Below are positions 1-9,959 of a stretch of 42,500 bases of DNA, in pieces. The stretch comes from Paulinella micropora. Taxonomy: Eukaryota; Cercozoa; Imbricatea; Euglyphida; Paulinellidae. The DNA lies in NCBI GenBank assembly GCA_019918135.1, contig WBZZ01004071.1, forward strand, positions 190,001 to 232,500. Direction: 5' to 3'. Every line of letters starts with the position of its first letter. The stretch's first letter is position 1. Made by a program: the position numbers and the translations under genes. The notes below the pieces were generated by a model. It saw only the letters and a program-made list of their open reading frames with translations, did no database searches and had not been told where the DNA came from.

Positions 1-202
1 AAGTATGGTGTGTCCTCCAGGCGTGATAGCCGACACCTTGCTGTCCAACTACCGAAACAGCAACCGGTTGGTCGTCCTTGCCTCTCACCCTCTTGAATGT
101 CTCCCTTGATGTAGCTGCTTTGCGCAGTTCGTGCCTGTGACGCCGGCCCAAGCGGCGGCCGGTACTTTGCCTGTCCACGCAGGCGAGCTCAGACCACCCA
201 CT

Positions 203-204
<2 letters not shown>
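1..204. other. window edge, unresolved upstream part of the methyltransferase gene
   Basis: No exon can be fixed here. Short open stretches exist on the plus strand (one from base 2 to 114, and one from about 126 after a possible TTTGCGCAG acceptor). They may be exons of the methyltransferase gene that continues downstream, but neither shows a recognisable methyltransferase motif. The conserved SAM-binding and catalytic Pro-Cys motifs of the enzyme must lie before the window. Confidence 0.3.
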
Positions 205-284
<80 letters not shown>

Positions 285-304
285 ACCACCACCACCACCA
301 CCAC
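205..304. repeat. (AC)n and (ACC)n microsatellite
   Basis: About 78 bases of AC dinucleotide repeat are followed by eight or so ACC units. The tract lies upstream of the first recognised methyltransferase exon and is probably intronic. ORFs crossing it on either strand are His/Thr or Val/Cys runs and carry no meaning as proteins. Confidence 0.95.
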
Positions 305-474
305 CATGACCAACACAGCAGCAGTTGAGCGCGCAAGCGGCTGGCTCCCCATCTATGTATCAAAACCTCATTCCGGCCCCATCCACGTATTGTGCGCGCA
401 GCGTGCTTATCTAGTGGCTTGTCCACGAGGGAGTTGCCGGGAAGCTGTGCACGGGTGCTGTGTGTGGGCTGCAG

Positions 475-1210
475 GTCGCACACGCCCTCGCTGGCTGACT
501 CCGCGCGAGTGCTGTCGACTCATGGTCCTCGCCTGCCCACTGCGCCCCACCCGCAGCTCCTGCACACAAACCGCTGCAGCTCGCCATCACCTGTGCACCT
601 CGCCAACACAAACTGCTGCTCCTCTTCGGTCTGACCAGATGTCAGACCTCATTTGTGCCAGTGCCGGCTTTGTATATATACTTCGGATTAATATTTTTAT
701 ATGCATGTTTGTAAAATGTATTTATGTCATTACTCATCTAGCGAAGCCATGTCTGCACTTTGATCACAGTCCATCTATCTAAGCTATGTCTACCATTGGT
801 CATAGTGCGAGCATACGCTTCTAGCAGTGCCATGCCTGCATGTTTCTCACGGTCGAGCCATGCTCATCTAGTAAGCAAAGTCCGCCTTGGGCCACAGGCC
901 GGACATGCAGGTGCCCGCAGCCGGCCTGGCATCTCGTCAGGTGCTCACAGTCGAGACATGCACGTTCTGCACTTTCAGGGCTTCCCAGAAACGTTCAAGA
1001 TACACCCCGACGTGCACGCGTTCTACGTGCAGATAGGAAACGCCATTCCGCTGCCGCTGGTCACCGCCATCACCGGTGGGTCTACACGCCGCCCCACCGG
1101 GCCGTGTAATGCATACGTACGAATATCTGTCTGTCTGTTTCGGCTGCTAGGGCACATGCTGGCGTGGTTCCACCAGGACAGTGCATGGGAGACGTTTGGC
1201 TTGCTCACAG
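475..1210 (+). CDS. C5-cytosine DNA methyltransferase, C-terminal exons (5' truncated by window)
   Basis: Three exons can be placed. Exon a (about 475-524) reads RPRWLTPRECCRLM, the motif IX region. Exon b (979-1075) reads GFPETFKI, then FYVQIGNAIPLPLV, which is motif X. Exon c (1151-1210) reads HMLAWFHQDSAWETFGLLT. Intron 525-978 has GT-AG ends and joins phase 0 to phase 0; intron 1076-1150 has GT-AG ends and joins phase 1 to phase 1. The LTPREC-RLMGFP plus Q-GNA pattern is typical of the catalytic-domain end of bacterial-type C5 methyltransferases, which transfer a methyl group from SAM to C5 of cytosine in DNA. The catalytic motifs I, IV and VI lie outside the window, so activity cannot be judged. 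Exon a's acceptor (GCAG at 471-474) is the least certain boundary. Confidence 0.82.
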
Positions 1211-1459
1211 GTGCGTGCGGCTCATGCTTGCTCGCTGTGTGTGTGCGGTACTTGGCTTGGGCTAGGTCTGGTGCAGCTGCTGGAAGCGGTCCCTGTGACC
1301 CGCAGGCACACCTCCTTGCTCTTGCTTCGCACTCTTTACCGTGCCAACTCATGCTTGGCTCTCTTTCTGTGTCCGCCCTCTTGTCATGTCAGCTCATGCT
1401 TGTGCAGCTCATGCTTTTGCGCCGCTGGCAAATCGCTGTTGTGGCATGTGGCGTGCAGG

Positions 1460-1894
1460 CTGGCGCTGTTGGAGTTGTTTTTGGCCTGCTGCGAGCGCGA
1501 CCGCGACCTGCAGGGCGAAGCGGTGAGCGCGCTGCAGGACGGCGCCGCGCCGCACGAGGAGGACCCGCCGGGCGGGCCACAGGAGGATGAGGACGAAGAG
1601 AGGGGCTGTTTGCCCGTTCCGCGCGGCTGGGTGGCCTCTGATGCGTCGGCGGGCGTGCGCACCAAGAACAGCAGCGCGCGCCTCACGCGCCAATATGTGC
1701 TGGACGCGCTCGCGCCCGTCCTGCCCGCGCTGCTCCACACCTGCCCCACACCTGCCCGGTTGCAGCTAGCTGCACACACGCGCCACACACGCGCCAGCCG
1801 ATGGAGGGGCGTGGGCCCGTGGACCGGCGTGCTGCTGCTGGGAGTGGCGGGCGTTCTCTGGACACGCTGGGCCACGGCACGCAGCTCGCCCTAG
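1460..1894 (+). CDS. GC-rich exon with acidic segment and C-terminal hydrophobic helix
   Basis: From about 1460 one frame is open to the stop at 1892-1894 with strong G/C preference at third positions, as expected for coding DNA in the neighbouring exons. It starts LALLELFLACCERD, has an acidic stretch (PQEDEDEERG), then RLTRQYVLDALAPVLPALL, and ends in a hydrophobic segment (WTGVLLLGVAGVLW) followed by TRWATARSSP and a stop. A splice acceptor GTGCAG lies at 1453-1458, but joining 1459 to the exon ending at 1210 gives the wrong phase. At least one further exon (perhaps around 1266-1290) or a frame error must lie between. It could be the C-terminus of the methyltransferase or a separate gene. 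I do not recognise the family. Confidence 0.5.
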   Translation: MALLELFLACCERDRDLQGEAVSALQDGAAPHEEDPPGGPQEDEDEERGCLPVPRGWVASDASAGVRTKNSSARLTRQYVLDALAPVLPALLHTCPTPARLQLAAHTRHTRASRWRGVGPWTGVLLLGVAGVLWTRWATARSSP

Positions 1895-2019
1895 CACACT
1901 CACACTGTGCCATGGCGCACACCTCGCGCTAGCCCCCACACAAAAAATGCAGCACTTTGCTTTGCCCCGCACACTAGAGCAGTGTGCCGGTCTTGCTTTA
2001 GGTCGGCTCTTTCCAAGCA

Positions 2020-2187
2020 CCTCTCTGCCTCTCTCTCCCTCTTTGCCTCCCCTTTTTCTGTCTGCCTGTATTTCTTTATCACTCCTTCCATCCCTCCCTC
2101 CACTCCCCCCCCCCCCTCCTCCTTAAACCCATTTCTTTCTTTCTTTCTTTCTTTTCTTTCTTTTCTTTCTTTCTTTCTTTTTTTTAG
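2020..2187. repeat. pyrimidine tract with poly-C and (TTTC)n
   Basis: The stretch is almost entirely C and T on the plus strand: CTCTCTGCC-type sequence, a run of 12 C at 2105-2116, then repeated TTTC units from about 2132 and a final run of T. Confidence 0.9.
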
Positions 2188-2741
2188 TGAATAAAATTAA
2201 GCATTGTTGAGTTAAGTATGAATATATTTGCAGTGAAGGAAAAATATATGCCATGAATAATATTCATAATCTAGTAGTAAAACTTGCAAACACAAAAACA
2301 CACATAATATATACCATTGGATACGTGATATAAATGAACATCATTAACGTTATCAGGTTACAAATTAGATGAAGCACATAAAAAATTAGTATTGACGAGT
2401 CCATCTTGACCACTTCCCTTCTAACTCTCACGCTTCCCACTTATATATCCCTACCAGTGGCAAGTATTCTATCATTAAAAGTTGATATGTGAAAAAAATG
2501 ATACTTGCCATATGTATCAGATGATTTGCAATCAGTATGCAACTTGAAGTTATAACTAGCGCAAATCAATTAATCTTTGTAACAATCTTAAACATGTAAT
2601 TGTTTACCCCTGTCTTTGCATCGTTTAAGAAAAATCAGCGAAAAAAATTTCCGTCTCTAACACACTTCCGGCTCTAAATTTGCTGCTCGAGATTTTTAGA
2701 CTACTATAATTATTGCTAATAAGCTTATAACTACTACCTGG
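2188..2741. other. AT-rich spacer, no gene seen
   Basis: The region has many short AT-rich words and stops in all frames. I see no ORF, RNA gene or repeat beyond the TAC tract that follows it. Confidence 0.6.

Positions 2742-2809
<68 letters not shown>
2742..2809. repeat. (TAC)n microsatellite at the left end of the gypsy element
   Basis: Roughly 22 perfect TAC units run directly into the left LTR. TAC-rich tracts also follow the right LTR at 16139-16803 and the copia right LTR at 25201, so both elements border the same repeat type. Confidence 0.95.
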
Positions 2810-2964
2810 TGCCGGCCCACCCGGTATATAATGGCAGTACTCTATGTTCCGGTCTGTCGGTTTAGTTTGGCTTGGAGAGTACGGAGTCCCTTCTACGTTA
2901 GGTATTCCTCATTCTACAAGTCGTTAGACAGTTATTATATTATTAAATATTTGGTCTCGGTAAC
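2810..2964 (+). repeat. gypsy left LTR
   Basis: This is a 155-bp repeat beginning TGCCGGCCCACCCGG and ending TCTCGGTAAC. It matches 15984-16138 with two substitutions that I could count by eye (about base 2837, G versus T, and about 2948, T versus C). The end is not the usual CA. Confidence 0.93.
2825..2834 (+). promoter_or_regulatory. TATA-like element in gypsy LTR
   Basis: TATATAATGG lies 15 bases into the LTR and is conserved in the right copy. It is a plausible core promoter for element transcription; this is inference from position and sequence. Confidence 0.4.
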
Positions 2965-4783
2965 CTTGGAGTCGCTAATAAAACATAGTTTACGGGGTAA
3001 GGAAAATTTTCCTCGTTACTTGGAAATTTTTGGACATCTATGACTTGGACAAAAAGTTGGCACAGATTCGATGATGCGACATGGTTTATTTATGGACGAC
3101 TGTACATTTATTGATGGTTGATGCTTTTGGGTGCATATATGATGAGGCTATGGATTTCTTGCAGTTTGGATGAGCTGCAGTACGTGAGGTGCTTGATTAG
3201 GCATGGTCTGTCAATCGGCAGAAGTTTGAATTTTGAATAGTGATGTAACGCACACTGCAGTTACAAATGCAGAGGGAATGTGACACATACTGCTCACAGC
3301 ATGCAGAACTAATTGAAAACCTTACAGCCTACCTTGGTTGCATATTTCTTGTCAGTGTTTATCATTTTAGGGTCGTGCCCTGCAGCTGACAATGGCATTG
3401 ATGTTTGGTTGAGTGACGGTGTAGTGACTGTTGCAAGCATCATATGGCTGGTTGAGTATGATGCGGGAGGGGGCGATGGAGTTCTGCAGAACTGACGAAG
3501 GTGGAAGTCAGACGGGCATTGAGACGTGTCGACGTTGGATGGGGGAAGAAGGTGACATACAGGCTTGGGAAGGGATGGAATAACAGATGAGTCAGTGTAC
3601 GAGAGGAGCACTGAAGGAGGAGGTAAAGTGGAAGATGTCAAACGCAAAGGGGATGGCAACAAACTGACTACGGAATAGTCAGGGGATGAGGAACGTTGCG
3701 ATAATCATGTGGGAACTTTTACAGCAGAGGGGGTCTACAGGGGTCCGCAGGGGGGATATATTCTCGTCATCATGGCTCGGAAAGTCAAATGCTTCTGGAC
3801 GCCTTTTGCGGCAGGCAAGGCACCTTACTAATAGGGGTGGTGACAGCGACGGGAAATGTTGGTGGGCATATGGAAGGAGGACGAACGAGGCAGAATTGTT
3901 GAGGCCCGAAGGGGGGGCTGAAACCACAAGGAAAGGTCGCACAGACAGAAAGGTATGGGGGATGCTTACAGAATACATGGCTGTTGGGAAGAGGGAACAT
4001 TTACTGGTCAAAGGAGGAAGGAACGGGACAGGATGTAATATGGGCGGGATTCAATGATGGAATGAGGATGACGAAAGTCAATCTGACTCGGGAAGGAAGG
4101 AGGAAGAAGGGTGTGCAACAAGATAGACACGGGGTCTGATACATCACGATAATATTATGGGAACCGTTACAGGCCATGGGGCCACAGGGATGGATACGAA
4201 GATGGAGGGGGAGATGTGACCAGTGGGAACGGGGACTAGGTCACAATGGATACCATTATTAAGGCACCAGTCGAATTGTGGCATGGCAATAAGGTGGGAT
4301 GGTGATGAATACCGGACGAAGGACAGGCAAAGGACAAGTCGGAGAAGGAAACACTGCCTGGAGCAGGGACACATGGCAAGGAACAAGGACGACAAGGAAT
4401 GAATGTACACGTGTAAGGAGTTGGATTGTGGCGAGGTAATAAGAAGGCGAAATGGGGATGAATAACGGACGAGGACGGGACAAAAGACCAGTAGCAGGAA
4501 ACACAGTTCCTAGAGAAGGGGGAATAAGTAAGGGAACGGAAAAAACACGACACTGGTTGTAATATCGTCAGAACTGGGACATACTGAGGGTGCCACGGGA
4601 TGTACCGTGCCGACTTGGACTTGATTTGTATTGGGAACTTGGAACGGAGGGTGGCGAGACTTGATGTCAATTGGGACAACACGTTCTGTTATCATTTAGT
4701 AAAATACTTAAAAGAAAGATTTGGTATCCACTTTGAGGCATCACGATGGGAAGGGGGGCAACGCGACATGGATTGATGGATGG

Positions 4784-4785
<2 letters not shown>
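2965..4785 (+). other. gypsy leader, purine-rich, no intact gag
   Basis: After the left LTR the plus strand quickly becomes rich in G and A. Only short ORFs occur (for example 3686-4057), none with a recognised domain. The antisense Pro/Ser-rich ORFs here are a by-product of the purine skew. Related phrases recur around 3700 and 4145 (ATAATCATGTGGGAAC against ATAATATTATGGGAAC), which suggests an old, degenerate internal repeat. A tRNA primer-binding site could not be identified after the LTR. Confidence 0.5.

Positions 4786-4815
<30 letters not shown>
4786..4815 (+). repeat. poly(A) tract, 30 A
   Basis: Thirty consecutive A residues follow GATGGAT and stand immediately upstream of the 36-bp minisatellite. 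Confidence 0.97.
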
Positions 4816-4818
<3 letters not shown>

Positions 4819-4849
4819 ATGGACAAAAGGTCGACAAGAGGAATCTATG

Positions 4850-5130
4850 AAGGAATGGAATGGGATGGAAGTGGTATTGAAGGAACTGGAATGGAAGGGG
4901 ATGGAAGTGGTATGGAAGGAACTGGAATGGAATGGGATGGAAGTGGTATGGAAGGAACTGGAATGGAATGGGATGAAAGTGGTATGGAAGGAACTGGAAT
5001 GGAATGGGATGGAAGAGGTATGGAAGGAAGTGGAATGGAACGGGATGGAAGTGGTATGGAAGGAAATGGAATGGAATGGAATGGAATGGAATTGGTCTGG
5101 AATGGAAGGAAGCAGTGGAATGGAAGTGAT
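4850..5130 (+). repeat. 36-bp GGAAT-rich minisatellite
   Basis: About seven imperfect copies of a 36-base unit built from GGAATGGGATGGAAGTGG and TATGGAAGGAACTGGAAT, decaying at the right end to GGAAT pentamers. Because 36 is divisible by three, two plus frames stay open as 12-residue repeats (for example GMEWDGSGMEGT), and one minus frame stays open as Ser/Phe/His-rich repeats. Whether any is translated is unknown. Confidence 0.93.
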
Positions 5131-5133
5131 TAA

Positions 5134-7820
5134 ATGAAGGAAGGAAAGGAATGCGCTATGGTCACGCCTGGCTAAGCAAGGAAGGAAGGAAGGAAGCAAG
5201 ACAAGAAGTAAGGATGAGATTATTGGATCGACAGATGGATTAAAATATGGAATAATGTTGACGGGCGGAACCTGATATTCTTTAAATTTGGTTGGCGGAT
5301 GAATTGAGATATGGAATGAGGCTGACTTGAGGAATCTGATATTAATTACTGAGTTCACTAACGCCGTATTAAGGTACGCATGAGGTTGAAACAGGAACAT
5401 GTTTCACAGAATGGGGGTTGAAATTCAATCTGGAAAATGCTGTGCAAGGTTACGGAATGGGGAATGAATCGGGAGCATAAGTCACGGAATGGGGAAACTG
5501 ACAACTCGTAATAAGGTTGGGAATATGCATCACTTGAATATTATGATATATACTCACGGTATCTCGGGACTAGCAGGTGTTATAACAGACCCGAACGATA
5601 AGCTGCTTCCGGTGGAGGGAGAGACGGTGAAAGGAAAATGGAAGGACAAATGGGAGATAGGGTCGACACACACGTTTCGAATTCGACAGAGGTGACGGGG
5701 AAATGGAGGGGGGTGGTTGTATGAGGAATTTGAGGAGCCTATACAGACAAAAAGGCAACCTTTCATGTGGATGCAAGGTCGGTGGGATGGAACTTGTCAA
5801 TGCAGTTGTGCCACAAGCGGACTACCGGAATATAAAAGACGTAACGATTGAAATAAGGAAGGAAAGGAGGAGACGATGCGATGGACATTGGCAAGAGAAA
5901 AGGAGATAAGACAGGAGAATCTGAAGAGAGTTTTCGGCGAGGGGGAAGCTGGAGGAAGCAGGGGGGAAAGGACAGGAGACAAAGTGGGACGACACACCTG
6001 TTCGGATGTTGCCGGGCTATACACAGGAGAACAACTGAGTGATTACAGGAGGAGATTGGGATGGGAGGAAAAGATACGGAAGACGGTGGCAGAGAAGACG
6101 AAACAGAGGTTATACTACATGGCAGGAGCAATGTTACAAAACATTATGGGGGGGAGGGTACAGAACAACTCGCGGAACTAGGGTGATAATTGATCAATCG
6201 CAGTGGGGGGCAATGAAGTTTGTATGGTTACATACGGCTATCAGCTTGCCAGAGGGGATGAAAGAGGCGGCAAGGGGCATCATGCAAGGATGCAAAGGTG
6301 GCAAGGAATCAGTGCATGGTATATATGGGTAACGGAGATGGAAAAGGGCGAGGCCGCGGAGGAATAGAATATTTGGTGCCATGGCGGCAAGGGCGTTTAC
6401 ACAACGAACGGTAGAGGAGGCGAAAAGGTTGGGTACCAAGGTGAGGGTACGCACAATGGGTGCAGGGCATTCCGGATAATACTGATTAAGTCAGAGGGGG
6501 AATGAGGGGGTCGGAGATGGAACGGGAAATAAAGTTTGCGACGGACTTGGCCTGGGCCTGCGATGAGGGCTGGGAGGAGAGTCCAGAGACGGTGGCGGAC
6601 GTCACTGTGTCGGTATGGTTGCAAGGTTTGACTTGGGAAGAGCGGGCGGAAGCGAGTTTAGGCGACATGGGAGCGGGAAAGGAAGGGCTGTGACAGGAGA
6701 CAAGGAACAAAGGAATTGAAAGAGAAACAAGATAAAAGGGGGGAGGGGATTATGTATGAATGGAAATGGGGACGACGAGCACAACGGGCAGAGGATCCCC
6801 GGAGCGGACACGTGAGGGGGCAACGTTAACGGGAGACCACAGAGGGAAGGGGGCACCATGGGGTAATCTGTCAACACGAAGACAAAGACTGAAGGCAAAA
6901 GTGATACCGCTTGGGAGTGTGGGGAACACCACGGGGTTCAAGTGGTAGAAAGGCGGGGGAAATGGGACACGATAAGGGGGGGAAGGGAGTTATACAGTGA
7001 CATAAATGGGGGAGCCATCATGGCACACAAATGCGAACGACATGAGATGTATTGTGTGGATGTCTGCATTTGGTGCAATAGCTTCATGATTCCTAGCTTC
7101 GGATGACGCAATTCTTGGGGGACGAAAACTATGGGAAGGAGGAAAAGGAAATGGAAGAACAGGCCCGGGGGCCACAAGATGGTGCTAAGGGAAAGAATGG
7201 GGAGGAGACATGGAGGGGATTAGTGGATGGAAAAAGACTGAGTTGGATCAGGATAGGGAAAGGCATTTACGACAAGACGGCACGTTATAGGGGGAAAATA
7301 TGCGGAGGCACGATAGCTTTTTTCGTGAGGACAAGCTTAGCGGCTAATAATGGCCTGGTGGATGCCAAGGAGTTATATGTACGATGGGCTCCGGTGGCAG
7401 AGGTACCGGAAAGACAGGAAGAGAAAAGGCATCGAAAAGGGAGGAAAGCCGGGATGTAAACGGAAACATGACAGGGAAGTTGGCGGAAGGGGGAATGGTG
7501 CGATTGTCGCACCAGAGGCACACAGTGATGATGCCGCTCAGGAAGAGATGCCTTCAGGAAAGGAAGGCAGAAGTATGGGGGATAATTGGGAGCGATACCT
7601 CGAACAACGGAGCGGCGGAGTTCCCGAGTGCACAACGATGATACGCTGTATCAGAACGACTTGGATCGCGCCACGGAAGCCAAACGGGAGGCGGCATGTT
7701 GGAACGGAAGAAGGCTATCCGCCATGGCAGGTGGCAGTTGGGGGGACTGGGCAAGATGTTCCCGCAAGAAGAATTGGTCTGGTCGGAACATTTCAACAAC
7801 CAAAACATCGCGCGATATGA
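5134..7820 (+). other. purine-rich gypsy region with gag remnants at most
   Basis: Strongly G/A-biased DNA containing short ORFs in changing frames. The stretch 6502-6693 (starting MRGSEMEREIKFATDLAWACDEGW) and the residues near 7640-7720 (YQNDLDRATEAKREAACW in one frame) look like protein-coding fragments. They probably belong to a frameshifted gag, but no domain can be named. Confidence 0.4.
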
Positions 7821-8051
7821 ATGGCGGCGCAAGGACAAAGCTCATATTATGATGCGGCAGGGTGTCCTCAGCGTGGAAAAGGGGGTCGTGGACGACGTGG
7901 CGGACGCGGGGGACGCGACTACGGGGGATACCAGCGATCGGCGGAAACAAAGCCGGAAATTTCCGAAACGGTGCTTATTTCAGGGGCGGCGGCGGGATTG
8001 CCGGAACGCCAGGGGCGGGAGGGGGAGCACCCACGCAGTCGGGTAGGATGA
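7821..8051 (+). pseudogene. gypsy gag fragment with RGG-type nucleic-acid-binding segment
   Basis: The frame reads QGQSSYYDAAGC and then a Gly/Arg-rich stretch (RGKGGRGRRGGRGGRDYGGY) followed by SAETKPEISETVLISGAA. Gly-Arg boxes of this kind often replace CCHC knuckles as the nucleic-acid-binding part of gypsy Gag. Position just before protease fits. The upstream Gag part is in other frames or lost. Confidence 0.5.
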
Positions 8052-8752
8052 TATCTGTGGAAGATATGGAAAGGGAACATGAACAGGGAATGGTATATTT
8101 GAACAGGAACGGGCTCCGCGGGAGGAGGAAGCGTGACCGCGGCGGCATGACGGCGCGGATGACGTCATGATAATTGGGGAAAGCAAAACAGGGGAACGTC
8201 GGCGAGAGGCTCGCTCGGCACTGCAACGGATCGACAGGGCGGGATACGGCAGCCCGGATCGGGGGAATGGTCAAGGAGAACGCCATTCCATCGATCTGAC
8301 TAGGGAATGACAAGAAAACGGATGAGAGAGAAAGAAGAAAGAAGGGGGGATAGGGAACACGACAAACGGCAGAAGGCAGAGGAGCGGACTTGTGAGGGGG
8401 GAACAGGTGAAGGGAAACAGGGGAATGAGAAAGAGGATAAGGGGGATACAAGCCATAGGGGGGACAAGGAAATAAAAGGGGATGAGGGTAGCAAGGAGGA
8501 CAAGGGAATCGCGGCGGACGCAATGGACCAAGGGAATAGGTCTGTGGACAAGGATCTCGGCCGGGGGCCGGAAAGGAATTCGGGACCCACTGGAAGGAAT
8601 AACGGGGAGGAACGGGACCGGGACCGTCTCTTCCTCCAGACTTACCAGAAGATCGATGCACGGACAGGATCTTTGAGTCCTAGGAAAGCTAATTCAATTA
8701 AAAGAGCTGATTTCCCTTTAGCCTACACGAAGGTGGCGATCAAACAACTAGG
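8052..8752 (+). other. charged linker between gag fragment and protease
   Basis: One plus frame (8307-8801) encodes a long run of Arg, Lys, Glu, Asp and Gly. Its last part (LFLQTYQKIDARTGSLSPRK) is less biased and may be genuine polyprotein. No domain is recognised in the charged part. Confidence 0.4.
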
Positions 8753-8764
8753 GGGGGGGAGGAA

Positions 8765-9235
8765 GTCATTGGGAATGACACGATGGCGGCGATCAGTGTG
8801 ATCGGAAAACACTTTCAGGACAAATATGGGGGACAGCCGTGGTATCGGCAAGCGTTACGGCGAACGCAGGGATGGGTGAATGGGGTGTCGGACTCGACGC
8901 CACTAACAGGAACGATGCTATTGACGTTTCGTCTTTCGGATGATTCGATATATATGCATAAGTTCTGGGTGGTACCGGCGTACACGGGAGGATTATTATG
9001 GAGCTTTGACGCGCTCCAGCGTATGCGCACACATATCGATTGTGCTGGGGGAATTGTGAGATATGGTACGGGCGAGAACGCACCGGTATACAAGCTGGTA
9101 GCATGGTCGGCGGATGACGATCCGCAAGGAAACAAGGACGGATGGACCGCTGGTGATTTTACGGCGGCAACGGTAGAGTTGTCGAAGGAGACGGCGGCCG
9201 ACGAAGCGGCACGCGAGCTTTCGCGGTGCCTTATC
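8765..9235 (+). pseudogene. gypsy retropepsin-like aspartic protease
   Basis: The frame through 8777 reads VIGNDTMAAISVIGKHF and continues to FWVVPAYTGGLLWSFDALQRM and HIDCAGGIVRYG. This matches the retropepsin pattern: the catalytic Asp-Thr/Ser-Gly turn, then a hydrophobic V-V-P strand, L-L-x-x-D-A-L and I-D-x-x-x-G. The usual DTGA turn reads D-T-M-A, so the glycine needed at the active site is replaced. The frame stays open to 9334, but past about 9212 it runs antisense to the inverted gag-like block, so the real end is near there. Confidence 0.6.
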
Positions 9236-9950
9236 CGTTTCCTCCTTGATCTGCTAGTCCGTAGCCTTCCCGGCTATATCATCCACCGAGGCTTCCATGC
9301 CATCCTCATCAAACCCTGCCCGAGACCGATATAATGTGGGTGTTTGTTTCTCCTGATCCGCATACCTCGCCAATTGGTCGATCATCATGGCGTACTGGGT
9401 CGCGTGTGTTCTGTGGTATACCCCAGAGATATGGGTGAATGCCTCATTTCGGATCACCGCCAAGTCCCGGCCAAGGAGTTCCTGCCGATACTTCCTTGCC
9501 GCCTGCCTTGATCCCATCCTACACGCTATAACGAGCTTTTGTGTCCGGCTCGGTATTGGTATCGGGTCCTGAACCAGGAAATCCTCGATATCGTACCACC
9601 ACATTTCCGTTCGCCTGCCCACCGGCAGTACGATCGTGAAGTGCCCATGAGAGATCCGATTCTTCAACGCTTTCTTTATCCCTGCCACCGAGTCAGCCAT
9701 GATGGGCTCATCGCCCCACTTGTCCTTGAGGAAATCTATGATCCCTGTTTTTTCCTACTAGGTTTCGCCACGTTACAAACCACATACTGGGCCATTGGCA
9801 ACGTCCTGCCATATCCATTTCCTTGTGCTGGTACCCCAAATTGCGCCCATGTACTGGAAACCCATCAGTCGCCAGTTTCCGTTGTTCCCTCAACTGGTCC
9901 AACCGTATGTCGCACAATGCGGCTATTCTGTCAGGCGTCCACTCATCCTC
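9235..9950 (-). pseudogene. inverted gag-like block between protease and RT
   Basis: On the minus strand two adjoining frames are clearly protein-like: 9917-9708 (CDIRLDQLREQRKLATDG...) and 9700-9254 (MADSVAGIKKALKNRISHGH, then WWYDIEDFL, LVIACRMGSRQAARKYRQELL, HATQYAMMIDQLARYADQ). Helical, charged sequence with a W-x-x-F/L pattern resembles the capsid part of retrotransposon Gag, but this is a shape-level call. It sits antisense exactly between plus-strand protease and RT, so the simplest reading is a local inversion of a gag segment, or insertion of a second element in reverse orientation. Breakpoints are about 9190-9240 and 9940-9965. TCCGTTTCCT occurs near both. Confidence 0.5.
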
Positions 9951-9959
9951 CGAGTACTT

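Noticed and set aside
306..782. 158-codon ORF as a single gene
   Set aside because: It contains the methyltransferase motif IX exon but reads through its donor into intron; splicing at 525 gives a far better protein.
3309..9135. Many minus-strand Pro/Ser-rich ORFs across the gypsy leader
   Set aside because: They are explained by the purine-rich plus strand, which lacks complementary stop codons, and have no domain or codon signal.
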